Shown here one piece after another: positions 11,785-22,599 of a DNA stretch of 64,000 bases. Origin of the DNA: Erpobdella octoculata (taxonomy: Eukaryota > Annelida > Clitellata > Hirudinida > Erpobdellidae); NCBI GenBank assembly GCA_963978895.1, contig OZ022243.1:7325043-7389042 (forward strand), read 5' to 3'. The notes under the pieces were generated by a model, which worked only from the letters and a program-made list of their open reading frames with translations, was not told the origin of the DNA and made no database searches. The first letter of the stretch is position 1; the number at the start of each line of letters is the position of its first letter. Both the position numbers and the translations under genes were made by a program.

Positions 11785-11960
11785 CTAACTGCATTGGAAG
11801 TCGAGCCATGCGCCCGCGAAAGCCTTGTGCTTTCGGTGGCCTCCCTGCCTCAAAGCCAACATAAACACGTCACCAAACACTCAAACATACATACCGTCTA
11901 AATTGTCTTATTGACAGATACAGACGTTAAACAAACCACACACACACATTACATTTTGTT
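11785..11960 (-). repeat. SINE-like dispersed repeat, minus-strand copy
   Basis: The reverse complement matches 23,760-23,900 and 48,385-48,530: TTTAACGTCTGTATCTGTCAATAAG, then GGTGACGTGTTTATG, GCTTTGAGGCAGGGAGGCC, AAAGCACAAGGCTTTCG and ATGGCTCGACTTCC. GCTCGACTC in the better copies resembles a Pol III B-box, so a SINE is plausible but unproven. Confidence 0.7.
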
Positions 11961-11969
11961 TAACAGATA

Positions 11970-12035
11970 GTTTTAAAAAAATGATGTCCGTACTGTTCGT
12001 CTTCCTTCGTTTCGTCTTATGCAATCACACTTGGG
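11970..12035. repeat. Scrap related to the 1.43-kb minisatellite
   Basis: The segment TTTTAAAAAAATGATGTCCG followed by TACTGTTCGTCTTCC matches the left border of the minisatellite at 1430. Here only two or three TTCGTCTT units follow. Confidence 0.55.
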
Positions 12036-12271
12036 ATTTTTGGGGTCCATATGGACCCCAGCATTTTCTTTGGTATCTTTAAAATTAAGATATGTGTGTT
12101 AGGTGTATACAAAATTATAGTTATACCTCTAAGCAAGGCCTTGAAAGTGGGGGGCCAATTGTTACCCAACTTTTACGGGAATTGGGGAAATTTTCCTCCT
12201 TTCCCCACCTTTGTTTCTAGGCTAAAAACGTATCTAAAAAGATATTTTAACCACAACATGAATATACTACA

Positions 12272-12342
12272 ACACCGCTCTAGCAACGATTTTTTCTGTG
12301 AAAACATTTATAAATTATTCATTTCTCTAGTCGGAGGTGTCT
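12272..12342 (+). promoter_or_regulatory. Array module 3 (promoter-like)
   Basis: ACCGCTCTAGCAACG at 12,274, ACATTTATAA near 12,304 and TCTAGTCGGAGGTGTCTT at 12,327. It belongs to the sub-family whose core is preceded by TTTCTCTAG instead of TTTGCC. Confidence 0.65.
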
Positions 12343-12524
12343 TGGTTTAAAGAATAATTACAAAGAAAATGTTGATAACTACAGATTTGTTATATTTGGC
12401 GTTTAACGATACATGGTTTTAATAATAATGATTAATATGGGTTTGCTTGAAAATTGGTTTTATAAAAATAATTATTTTGACAAATGCATATTTCGTCTTC
12501 TTTCAAATGTTTTAGTTTTTACCA

Positions 12525-12528
<4 letters not shown>

Positions 12529-12581
<53 letters not shown>
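12529..12581. repeat. (TA)n microsatellite
   Basis: About 26 uninterrupted TA units. It borders the LINE fragment that starts shortly to the right. Confidence 0.95.
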
Positions 12582-12584
<3 letters not shown>

Positions 12585-12618
12585 ATGGTAAACAGAAAGG
12601 TTTTTATTTTTATTTTCA

Positions 12619-13035
12619 GTCATTATTATTACAACGGGTCTTCAATGATCTGGCTCGGGTTGTGACTGGCACTAGAAAACGTGATCATATTACCTCGTTC
12701 TTGGCTGAACAACACTGGCTTCCGATCGAGGCTCGAATCAAGTTCAAGATTGCACTCCTGACGTTCAAGGCAATCACGACCAATAAGCCTGCTTATCTTG
12801 CTGAATTGCTGAGTTTCCATGTCACACCCAGAACTCTCAGGTCAAGCTCCGCCTGTCAGTTGCAGAGGTATACGGTGCGGACTAATTTCGTTTGTCGCGC
12901 TTTCTGCCATGCTGCTGCTTCTGTCTGGAACGATCTGCCGGCTGATTTGACCGACCTGTCGTCAACTGTCGAGTCTTTCAAGAGTCGATTGAAAACTTTG
13001 CTCTTCAACCGGGCCTACCAACAAAAGCAACCTCA
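12619..13035 (+). pseudogene. CR1/L2-type LINE, C-terminal fragment
   Basis: One open frame reads LQRVFNDLARVVTGTRKRDH, then HWLPIEARIKFKIALLTFKA, SVWNDLPADL and FKSRLKTLLFNRAY. This is the conserved region after the reverse transcriptase in CR1/L2-like LINEs. RT and endonuclease are missing. The frame stays open only because it enters (TA)n microsatellites on both sides, so the apparent 265-residue protein is not a real protein boundary. GC content is clearly higher than in the flanks, typical of a younger insertion. Confidence 0.85.
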
Positions 13036-13104
13036 TCGCGCCTGCGAATCAATTTTATGTATATCTATACAAACAATTGACATATGGCGCGTTACAAATT
13101 GTAT

Positions 13105-13107
<3 letters not shown>

Positions 13108-13171
<64 letters not shown>
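13108..13171. repeat. (TA)n microsatellite
   Basis: About 32 TA units. The right end abuts the 3' terminus of the minus-strand LINE (13,171), as if the LINE had integrated into the TA tract. Confidence 0.95.
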
Positions 13172-13177
<6 letters not shown>

Positions 13178-15690
13178 CAATCAATCAATCAATTTTTTAT
13201 TTGGACATAAAAAAAGAGGTTCAACATTCAAGTAAATCAACTAAAAAATAAGATAAGTCCAAAAGGGAAAAAATCCAAAGGGAAAACTATCCCACTCGAG
13301 GATCACCCTAAACATCAAGATAATAACATTGTTCGAAAAGAAAAAAAAAACAATCAAATAATAAAAAAAAACACAAAGTAAAAAACACAAGATGGAAAAA
13401 AAACAAAGTAAAAAACAGAGTAAAAACAGGACAGACAAAAAAAAAACAAAAAAAAAAAACAGTGTAATAATAATATAAAAGAAGTGAATAAGTAGATAGT
13501 AGATGCAAATGATGTTAAGAAAAAAAGATCATTTAGTGAGACAGTATAATTTAGATAGTTTTTTGAATGATGCAAAACAGGATAGAGATGAAATTGACTT
13601 AGGAATACCAGACCAGACACGAGGACCAACACATTTGATAGAAAACAGTTTCATATTTGTCCTAGCAAAATCCGAACAATATACACTACTAGAACGTAAG
13701 TTATAATTGTGTACACTGTTGGTTTCAAGAAAAAAATTAATAAAGGATGAAGGAAGTAAAGCATTGGAGTATTTAAACATAAATTGACCAGTTAAAAAAA
13801 GATTTATTTGATTGACATTTAATAGACTATGTTCAATAAATTTTGCCTTTGTTGATGTGCTTGGAGGAAGATGAAACATCATACGAACAGCCCGTTTTTG
13901 AATTCTTATGAGACCAATCAGTCGTGAAGGATAGTTTAAAGCCCATACAATGTTACCATATGTTAGAAATGGATATACCATTGAATGGTAGAGCATCAAA
14001 GCAGTTTTGGTATCAATAAAATGCCTTATTCTAGATATTATACCAATATTTTTTGATATTTTATTTTTGATATTAGTTATATGTATAGACCAAGTCAAAT
14101 GCTCATCAATCACTACTCCCAGAAATTTGCAAGAAGAGGCACGAGCTATGGAATTATTGTTAAAATGTAATGAAAAGTTATCAATTATTTTTTTTCTACT
14201 GGAGTGAAATATAATATAGTTAGTTTTGTTAAGATTTAGTGATAATTTATTAGAGGCAAACCATTCAGAAACAAGGATTAATTCAGAATTTATTTTAGAA
14301 GATAGTTGATTGAGATTGGTGCCTGAGGCAAAGGCATTTGTGTCATCGGCAAAGAGAATAAAATGAAAAAAAGTAGAAACTTGGCATAGGTCATTAATAT
14401 AAATTAAAAAAAGTAAGGGTCCAAGAACAGATCCCTGAGGTACACCGCAGGTAATTTCTTTAGTATTCGATTTTGTTCCCATAAAGTGAACTATTTGAGT
14501 TCTGTCTTTCAAGTAACTGATGAACCAATTTAGAAGATTATTTTTAATTCCATAATGTTGGAGTTTGTGTATTAAGATAGCATGATTAACCGTGTCAAAA
14601 GCCTTCGCAAGATCCAGAAATATACCAATGACGTATTCACCTTTGTCAATCGCCTCAGTAATTTTTGCATAAAGAAGCATTGAGGCCATATAAGTTGAGT
14701 GCCCTTTGCGAAAACCAAATTGACCACTGTTAAATAAAGATAATGTATTGAAATGACTATAAAGTCTATTGTACATAACTTTTTCAAAAAACTTTGAAAA
14801 ATAAGGAAGAATAGAAATAGGTCTGTAATTTATAACTTTGTTTTTTTCTCCGGATTTAAAGAGTGGGACAACCTTAGCAGTTTTTAAATCAGTAGGAAAA
14901 ACACCAGTTTCCAATAAACAATTTATGATTGATGAAAGCAGTGGTGCTATGCAGTTAATGGAAAATTTTGCTATCAACGGGTCTATATCATCATATCCAC
15001 AACTATGTGATGCCTTCAAATCACTTGCCAATTTAATTATCTCAGATGGGTTTGTCGGAGCAATGTCCATTGATTGAAGAACTGGGTTACTCATAAAGGA
15101 GTCAAATGTATTGTTTACATGACTAATTTTACTTGATAAATCAGACCCTATTGTAGAAAAGAACTCATTGAATGAGTCAGCAATATCATTAGGAGATAAG
15201 ATGCAGTGTCCATCTTTTGAATAAAATGAGTTTACAGAATCACAGGGATTAATATTGCTAATTAAAGACTTAATCAATGCCCAAGTTTTTCTGATGTTAC
15301 TTTGAAAGAATTGAAATTTAGAAGAGTAATATTGTTTTATTGCTGCCAATTTGATACTTTTGAATTTGTTTCTATATGCAGTGAATTTTAATTTATTTTC
15401 AAGAGTAGGATTAGCTAGATATTTCTTATATAATAAAGCTTTCTTTTTACAAGACTTAAGCAGGCATGGTGTTATCCATTCTTTATAAATATTTTTAGGT
15501 TTAAAATTTGATTTTATAAATGGAAAGCAACTGTTATAAATAGCTGAGTACTTATGTAAAAAACAGTATATGCATCAGAAGCATTACCTTTGTTGCATGT
15601 TGCATATATGATAGACCAGTCAGTTCGGTTTAATTCTTCAAGAAATTTTAACTTGCATTTCTCATTCTTAAGCCTAAACAAATGGTACTC
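13171..15690 (-). mobile_element. CR1/Jockey-like LINE, 5'-truncated, with (ATTG)n 3' end
   Basis: Read on the minus strand, the element starts next to a (TA)n tract at about 15,690 and runs through a linker and full reverse transcriptase. It ends at 13,171 with CCAAATAAAAAATTG followed by ATTG repeats. Short tandem 3' repeats in place of poly(A) are usual in CR1-like LINEs. Both ends lie against (TA)n microsatellites. The endonuclease domain is absent. Confidence 0.85.
13529..15349 (-). CDS. LINE reverse transcriptase (partial ORF2)
   Basis: 606 codons without a stop; the same frame is open to about 15,575. RT motifs in order: YRPISILPYFSKFFEKV, the motif A region (LDLAKAFDTVNH), motif B (GVPQGSVLGPLLFLIYIND), motif C (FADD in FILFADDTNAF), then CKFLGVVIDEHLTW and the C-terminal RTNMKLFSIKCVGPRVW block. 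The expected catalytic Asp residues are present, so RT could be functional in sequence. Upstream, linker residues (WITPCLLKSCKKKALLYKKY) are readable in frame. Beyond 15,575 they continue in another frame (ELNRTDWSIIYATC), a one-base slip in an A-run at about 15,558-15,563. The protein would copy its own RNA at a nicked target site. The lost endonuclease makes this copy non-autonomous. Confidence 0.85.
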   Translation of the reverse strand: MAAIKQYYSSKFQFFQSNIRKTWALIKSLISNINPCDSVNSFYSKDGHCILSPNDIADSFNEFFSTIGSDLSSKISHVNNTFDSFMSNPVLQSMDIAPTNPSEIIKLASDLKASHSCGYDDIDPLIAKFSINCIAPLLSSIINCLLETGVFPTDLKTAKVVPLFKSGEKNKVINYRPISILPYFSKFFEKVMYNRLYSHFNTLSLFNSGQFGFRKGHSTYMASMLLYAKITEAIDKGEYVIGIFLDLAKAFDTVNHAILIHKLQHYGIKNNLLNWFISYLKDRTQIVHFMGTKSNTKEITCGVPQGSVLGPLLFLIYINDLCQVSTFFHFILFADDTNAFASGTNLNQLSSKINSELILVSEWFASNKLSLNLNKTNYIIFHSSRKKIIDNFSLHFNNNSIARASSCKFLGVVIDEHLTWSIHITNIKNKISKNIGIISRIRHFIDTKTALMLYHSMVYPFLTYGNIVWALNYPSRLIGLIRIQKRAVRMMFHLPPSTSTKAKFIEHSLLNVNQINLFLTGQFMFKYSNALLPSSFINFFLETNSVHNYNLRSSSVYCSDFARTNMKLFSIKCVGPRVWSGIPKSISSLSCFASFKKLSKLYCLTK

Positions 15691-15693
15691 AGG

Positions 15694-15695
<2 letters not shown>

Positions 15696-15760
<65 letters not shown>
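15696..15760. repeat. (TA)n microsatellite
   Basis: About 32 TA units at the 5' truncation point of the minus-strand LINE. Confidence 0.95.
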
Positions 15761-15768
<8 letters not shown>

Positions 15769-16077
15769 TTTCTTTCGTGCATGATCCGTTAAAAATAACT
15801 GCCCATTTTTTGTTACTTTATAGATGATATACAAGTGTTAAGATATTGCAATACTTTATATTGGTTTACAATTATTGAATAAAGTTAAATGTTTAACTAG
15901 ACTAATAACAAGTTAAAAAAACAGAACAAAACAAAACGTATAAAACAATATTATAAAAATATTAAACTAAATTAAAATTGAGCGGTTTCATTGTTAAACT
16001 TTATATATAAAAAATAGTTTAATTATAAAAAATATAGAACGTTTTAAAAAACATACTATAACAGCAAAAAACAAAAA

Positions 16078-16322
16078 CAAGTAAATTAAAAACGAATTTT
16101 TAAAACCAATGCTCTTATATGTAATTAAGACACAAATTTTGCAATCAATTTTTTCTTATATTACTCTTTTATTTTATATTAAAGTCTGGCCTGGCGTAAT
16201 ATGGTTCGAAGAGCATTGCGATTTCCATTAAGCTCATAAACAAAAATTTTGCAATCAATTTTTTCTTATATTACTCTTTTATTTTATATTAAAGTCGCAA
16301 TATACAACAAATAAATATAATA

Positions 16323-16368
<46 letters not shown>

Positions 16369-16572
16369 CCTCAAGAAAATTAACTAAATTAATTGACTTA
16401 TTGTAAAACTAATAATTGAATATTGCATTGTCTTCTATCTTGAGCATGTATGCAAAATTTGAAAAAAATCTATCATCAGGAAGTGACTCAAAAATTGATT
16501 GCAAGATTTGAAACAGAGAAACAGACAGAGAAACAGAGCCGACGAGTTAATAAAAGCATTGGTAATAAAGAT
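16078..16572 (-). repeat. MITE family 1, copy B, enlarged
   Basis: Starts ACAAGTAAATTAAAAACG and ends GACGAGTTAATAAAAGCATTGG, minus orientation. The block from TTTTGCAATCAATTTTTTC to ATATTAAAGTC is present twice (about 16,137-16,180 and 16,247-16,296), and a (TA)n tract at 16,325-16,364 sits inside, making this copy about 140 bp longer than the others. Confidence 0.8.
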
Positions 16573-17484
16573 TATTCTGTGCATTTAAAAATAAGAGAAA
16601 AAATAATATTCAACTGAAAACCAAATTAACAATATTTACTCGAAGTTTGTGACTGAGAAATCAATTGACATTAGGCCAAGGTGAAAAGTATCAAAATTGA
16701 GCATAGCAGTTACATGTATTTAATTTCTTTCTTTAAATGTTTTGTATAGTTACTGGGTGGTCTTGACATGTTCCATTGAATTTGTGTTGTTATTATTGGT
16801 GTAAAAACATTACCGGTTGAGTTCATCTATTAAACTTAACTTGCAAACCTTGCACGTGCCACTTTTTTGAGGCACGGTCTGTTATATAGGCACAAATCCC
16901 AGGCCCGGTTTTTACGTTTTTACAAGCACAATTATGTAATTTATCAAATTTTAAAGTTGAATGCTATAATCAAAAATGTGAAAGAGTAGATTTTGATATT
17001 TGAGTTTCTATAACATAAAAGCATTTTATTTAAAAACTTAATTTTTTTATTGGCATGTTAAGAGCTTGTTTTTCGAATTACTCATTATATAGCAACAATT
17101 CAACTGATTTCTATTGTTTTTTAACATTGTGGTTTAAATGAAAAGCATCATATGCTTAAGATTAAAGTATAGTTTTTTGAGTGAATACATAAAACAGTTT
17201 TCAGCCTTGCATAAACAAATTTTTAACATAACAGTCTAGAAGATCGTAATTAAAATGAATGAAGGATAAATGTTTTTATAAACCAAAAAGTTGTAACAAG
17301 TTTACATAATAATTATCAATCTATTAAAATTAACAAATAAATAAAACATATCATAACTGTTTTGACTGTTTTTAAAGTTGAAAAAAGTTTTTATTAACTT
17401 CGCCATATTTCCTTACTTGAAGCATGTGTAGGAATATTTGGATGCCTGAAATAGCTATATTAAAATAGAACTAAATTATTTGAT
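16573..17484. other. AT-rich stretch, nothing recognised
   Basis: No coding frame, repeat copy or module could be supported here. A small GC-richer patch at 16,850-16,910 (CACGTGCCAC, GGCACGGTCTG) has no recognisable identity. Confidence 0.4.
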
Positions 17485-17660
17485 TAACGCATTACTCGTG
17501 CATACCTTCCGGATTTCGTAAGGACAAACATGAAATTTTGTTCAATAACATGTACTAGTCCTCGAGTTTGGTCTGATATTCCTAGTTCTATTACATCTTG
17601 CGTCATTTAAAAACCTGTCTTAATCATTTTTTATCAGTCATTAATAACGCAATTTAAAAA
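17485..17660 (+). pseudogene. CR1/Jockey-like LINE C-terminal scrap
   Basis: The + strand reads VRTNMKFCSITCTSPRVWSD then IPSSI and a stop, closely parallel to the RTNMKLFSIKCVGPRVW block of the LINE at 13.5 kb. Further residues (ITQFKKLKQF) follow out of phase. A decayed copy of the same LINE family. Confidence 0.7.
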
Positions 17661-18100
17661 GTTGAAACAATTTGATGCCGGAACAAATCTCAACTTAAGT
17701 GTATAACAGAAAGATCGTTTTTTTGAGCGGTGTAAAGTCCCAAATAGGGTTCAAACTAGCAAGCAAACACTCACCGTAAATTTAATTTAAAAAAATTTTA
17801 GTTTTTTGAGCATAAAAAAACTAAAATTTATTTTAATTCATTTTAAGTGAAATAATTGTTTAACATTCAGTATGTTGGCATAATATAAGCTTCAATCAAA
17901 GTGTTAGATTTTGACATCAGTTATTTTAACCGTGTCAGACTAAGAAGAAATAATTTAGTGTAAAAGTAGTTCTAGATGAAGCTGTCTGTATATTAATAAT
18001 AAATTACAAACTACTAGGTTATATAATTTTTTATGTGTTATTTGTACTCAAATTTACATGATAGGTAATAATTGAATTGTTAATAAAACGTCATTTGTAC

Positions 18101-18420
18101 ACACATTTACTTAACTTGACTTCTCTGTCTGACTGTCGGTCTGTCTGTCGTCAAATTTTGCAATCAATTTTAAACTAACTTCCCAATGAGCTAGAGACTT
18201 AAATATTTAAACATAACTCTGAACTGATTAACAATGTATTCTATCAAATGTTTGGATCGATTGGACAACATTTAATTAAATAATTATTTGTGACATTTTC
18301 GTCGAACTAATTATTGTCTATGCTAATATGCTCGTTGTTTATGTGACAGAATGTGGCCTACACAATCGATTATATAAAAGTGTGTTTTAAAAAAAACTTC
18401 GTTTTTGCTTTACTTGTTTA
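18101..18420 (+). repeat. Dispersed repeat family 2, copy A
   Basis: Runs from ACACATTTACTTAACTTGAC through a TCTGTCTG tract, AAATTTTGCAATCAATTTTA, ACTTCCCAATGAGCTAGAGA and GGATCGATTGGACAA to TTTGCTTTACTTGTTTA. Copies occur at 21,595 (minus), 40,011 and 48,683. Its core is related to MITE family 1. Confidence 0.8.
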
Positions 18421-18539
18421 GTATTTTTTTTGGTATTTTGTGTTGATTTAAAAAAAACAATAAATATGTTAAAAAATTAAAAACATGGATAAACAAAACC
18501 TCAACAAACTGAAACGTGGATTTTCATAAAATTATTAAC

Positions 18540-19065
18540 TATAACATTTTATTTCAGTCGCCGTCTAAACACAAATCAAGAAAACGATAAGTTATGGATG
18601 ATATTACAAAAACCATAAAAGGAATCTTTAGAAAGACCGCGGCGCCACGGCAACCTGAATAACAACTATTTGAACTTTTTCGTTTTTCTAACAGGAGGTG
18701 TCTTTTATTGAAAATTATATTATTGACTGAATGTATATAATTGTTCATAATTATGTGAAGAAATGTGTTTGTTGAGTTTTAATTTGTTTTTCTTCTCAAA
18801 TATTTTTTAAAGAGTTTGTTTGTCTGTTTCATTGGGAAGATTCTAGATTTTTAAAAATTCTTTAAATAGTGCAAGTTTAGCAAACAATAAAATTTAGATT
18901 TCTATCCATGTTCACATATGCATTAATGTTTAATGTAAACTGTCACGTGGTTATGTGCATGTCTGTTTGTATTCTGTTGTGTTACATGATTTTAATGCGT
19001 GGTTGTAAGTTGGTGAATTATAATGAAAATTGTGTTTTGTAATAAACTGTTTTTCTCTGATGGTT
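18540..19065 (+). repeat. Array-unit segment duplicated at 47.64-48.27 kb
   Basis: Same-strand similarity runs through and far beyond the module: CGATAA(G/T)TTAT, the module itself, AAAGATTCTAGATTT-like blocks, TTTAGCAAAC, TCCATGTTCACATATGCATT, AACTGTCACGTG and TGTTTGTATTCTGTTGTGTTA. No frame is conserved between the two copies, which argues against a protein gene. Confidence 0.8.
18636..18703 (+). promoter_or_regulatory. Array module 4 (promoter-like, GC-rich upstream box)
   Basis: GACCGCGGCGCCACGGCAAC at 18,635, CTATTTGAAC at 18,666 and TTTTTCTAACAGGAGGTGTC at 18,684. Near twin of module 21. Confidence 0.7.
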
Positions 19066-19532
19066 TTTCTAGGGTTAATATTCCTGTCTGTATGTGTGCG
19101 AGTGTCTGTGCGTGGATTTATTAGTGTTTGAATTAACGGAAAACGTTAAACGGATATTTCAAATTTCTTAAACTGGGAAAAACCTTAAAACAAAAAGAAT
19201 GTGTTTGATTATTATCAAACGAAAATATTATGCACATCCAAGTCTATTCATTTTAAACAAGTTTTAAATTGAAAATTTGAATAATATAAAAATAACAAAG
19301 TTTGATTGGTTGTTTGCTTTGTGATCTTTTGACATTAAAAAACAGTCATCCGCCATCCAATCAAGTTGAAATATTTTGGATTTATGTTTAGTTGAAGAAT
19401 TTACATTTTAATCAATTTTGACGTTTATTTAAAAAAAATTATTTTGTATAAAAACTAAAATTGAATAAAAATAAAACTAAATTATAAATAAAAAAAAGGT
19501 AAACAAATTAACTATAAATTTTTAATTTTAAA

Positions 19533-19675
19533 AAATGTATTTTTTAACTTGATTTTTTAAAATAAACTTTTGTTTTTGTATGTTGATTCAAAAATGTATT
19601 ATAATGTATTTTTTAACTTGATTTTTAAAAATAAACTTTTGTTTTTTTTATTTTGATTAAAAATTTATTATAGTC
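19533..19675. repeat. Tandem duplication of about 74 bp
   Basis: ATGTATTTTTTAACTTGATT followed by AAATAAACTTTTGTTTTT occurs twice in direct succession with a few differences. The surrounding DNA from 19,066 to 20,350 is AT-rich with no gene seen. Confidence 0.75.
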
Positions 19676-20354
19676 TGAATTATCACATTCTTTACATAAT
19701 AAGTATTTGGAAGACCGTAGTTAATTGTTTTTATGTTATAGGCGTATTATCATTAAAAAAAATAGATGCTGCGTATTGCAAAATATAGAGGATTTAGAAA
19801 AAGCAAAGTTTTTTTAGAATTTTTTTTAAAATTAAACCCTTATCAGAAACAAATAAGTAAAATAAATAAGTTGAAACAGCAAATAAAATAAACAAAATAG
19901 TTTTGAGTGTCACATATCCAATTTTATTTTGATAGTTTTTTTTTCTTATCAGTGCTTATTGTTGTTTTCTTATCTTCCAAAGTTCTACACAGCGGCTCGC
20001 TGCTTATCAATCTATCAAACAATCTTGTTTAGCGCATTCACCTTAAGTTGAAATCGATTTCAACTCATTTCGCTAAATAAAAAAAACAGATGTTTTAAAA
20101 AATACACAAAAACAATTTTTATAGAAACGTGGTATATTAGGAACAAATCGAAGCAAAGCTATTCGACAAGAACAAAAAAACAAACTTTAAAGAAAATCAT
20201 GGTTAACTGAGAGCATAGATTATACGTTTGGAAACAAGCTTTAATCGGCGGTTTGAACAAACAAGCACAACATAATCTTTTAAGTTAAATTTTAAAAACA
20301 CCAGTTACAATCTATTTATAGTGTGAAGTTTTTTAATTTCAAAACTCTTTGTTA

Positions 20355-20424
20355 AACCGCTTCCACAACCTGCGCTGGGATTAAAAATATTTAGGTTTTC
20401 TATAAATATTTGTCAGAGGTGTTT
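20355..20424 (+). promoter_or_regulatory. Array module 5 (promoter-like)
   Basis: AAACCGCTTCCACAACCTGC at 20,354, AAATATTTAGG near 20,387 and ATTTGTCAGAGGTGTTTCGG at 20,408. Confidence 0.7.
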
Positions 20425-21343
20425 CGGATGAATGTTATAATGGTGTGCGTTGCAACTTATTATAGTTACAAAAATAATTTTTTCAAAGAATAAATTTTAT
20501 TTAATTTTTATCAATTTTTTATGTATTTTTGTGTACCATTTTACTTAACTTTGTCGTGGATTGTGCTACCGGTTAAACTGTTAATTAATTTTTCACTTAC
20601 TTTCTGTTCTTAGATTGGTCTGAAGTTTTTTGAACACATGTGTATTGACTGATTTCAATGTAAACAACGCGAGAAAGAAGTTATGTGCATCATTATCATT
20701 AAAACCTTTTAATTGTTTGTGTTTATACAAATTTCAAATATTCTGTGTATAATATAATGGTTTAAATTGCTTAATGTTTAAAAGTAGATGCATGCTGTCG
20801 TATAAACGTTTGATGGTCTCGACATTTGAATAATCAGATTTCAACTTTATTAATTTAGTTTATTATAGCTTTTTTAGTTTTACGGTTTTAATTGCAAATA
20901 TTAAAACAAGTTACGTGTTTATTATTGTACATTAACTTTTAAAATTATTATGGAGATCCATTTTAGATTTGGCCATATTGTAACAAAATCATTCATTGTA
21001 CCTTATTACAAATCTACTCAGATGAACCTCCTAATAACCACATAAAAAAACTGGAAATTTGAAAACAGCTTAAATTATAACAATGATATCTCACTCGATA
21101 ACTGAAACCGTTTTACAACAAATAATTACAAGTGCTAAGTATTCCTAATTAAAAAAAGTTTGATTAATAAAAAGTGAGATTAATAAAAAAACAATTTTAA
21201 ACTCAACATAAAAAAACTTTCTAGCATGTTATGCAGAAATATTTAATTAAATATTATTATGAGTGTTTTTAATAGTTTTAGTACATAAAATGCGATATAT
21301 TCCAGTTTATATCTAGTTCTTTTTATCTTGTCGACTGAGAAGC

Positions 21344-21402
21344 TACCGCCGCTTAGATACAGGATATTTAAGTTTTCGAATATTAAATGCAAGAGGTGAC
21401 TT
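21344..21402 (+). promoter_or_regulatory. Array module 6 (promoter-like, divergent core)
   Basis: TACCGCCGCTTAG at 21,344, GATATTTAAG at 21,363 and AATGCAAGAGGTGACTTGC at 21,387. An ATG that opens an 87-codon frame (21,424-21,687) follows about 30 nt after the core. That frame runs into repeat family 2, so its protein is doubtful. Confidence 0.6.
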
Positions 21403-21594
21403 GCGAATAAAATCAAATTAAATATGAACGTCAAGTTAAAAACAACTTACATATCAAGCTTAGATGATATAGATAGAGTAAACAAGACAAGTACTTTATG
21501 TTGTTTTCGAAATTGCAAAGAACAGCATTTAGTAAGAAAAAGCAAACTTTTAAAGCAAAAATTGTCTAAATATTCATTAAAACAAAACGAAAAC

Positions 21595-21850
21595 AAGTAC
21601 ATCAAAAAACAAAGTTTTTCAAAAACACGCTTTTATATAATCGATGGTGTAGGCTACATTCTGTTACATAAACAACGAGCATATTAGCATATACAATAAA
21701 TAGTTCGACAAAAATATCACAAATAATTATTTAATTAAATTTGTCCAATCGATTCGAAAATGTGATATAATGCATTGTTAATCAGTTAAAAAATATGTTT
21801 AAATTTTCAATATCTAGCTCATTGGGAAGTTAGTTAGATGTCCGAATTAA
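21595..21850 (-). repeat. Dispersed repeat family 2, copy B
   Basis: Reverse-oriented match to 18,101-18,420: ACAAAGTTTTT, TATATAATCGATGGTGTAGG, AACAACGAGCATATTAGCAT, CCAATCGATTC and CTAGCTCATTGGGAAGTTAG are visible in order. Confidence 0.75.
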
Positions 21851-22365
21851 GTTTTTTTAATTGAATCATGTATTGTCATCCAATATAAAGCTATGCTGAA
21901 AGTTTCAGCTTCCTATCTAGTCAAAAAGCTCGTTAAATTTTACTTGCAAGATATGTGTAAAGAAAAAGCCACACACACACACACACAAACAGAGATTGTA
22001 ACCTAAATAAACATTTGTAAGAATACATAAGTAATGAAAAATGATTAAATGGTTTTGTAAATTAAACGATTACTAATTATTATACAACTTACTGTTTTAG
22101 TAAGTTGTGGACCATTACAGATGAACAAAAAAACTAGATTAACTTCACCAAAAAGTTCACAGTGGGGGTTGAAGTGAAACTTATGATTTTTTTAAAAACT
22201 AATAACTGGGAAGATTTGATCCAATAACTTTGGTTTTTACTGTACTCTATTAGTTATTATTAATTATTATTAAAAACGAAAATTTGTATAGCGCCGTGTG
22301 CAGCAGAAGCCGCTTAAAGGGTGCTTAACAGAACAGTTGCAAAAACAGTTAATTAATGAACATGT

Positions 22366-22585
22366 AATCAAAAAAAAAAATAAATAAAAAAAAAAAAATA
22401 ATAAAAAAAAAAAATAAAAATAAAAAAAAAAAAAATAAATAAATAAAAATGAAAATGAAAAAAAAAAATAGAAATAAAAAAAATAAATAAATAAAAATAA
22501 AAATAAAAATAAAAATAAAAATAAAAATAAATAAAAATAAAAATAAAAATAAAATTAAATAAAATAGAAAAGAATAGATTAATAT
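22366..22585. repeat. A-rich pentanucleotide-type tract at a LINE 3' end
   Basis: Runs of AAAAATA, AAATAAAT and similar units. It lies directly downstream of the minus-strand LINE C-terminus and is probably an expanded 3' tail. Confidence 0.8.
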
Positions 22586-22599
22586 AAAAAAGTGGCAAA

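Noticed and set aside
12051..12350. 99-residue frame before module 3
   Set aside because: No domain or splice context; it runs through module 3 and ends by chance.
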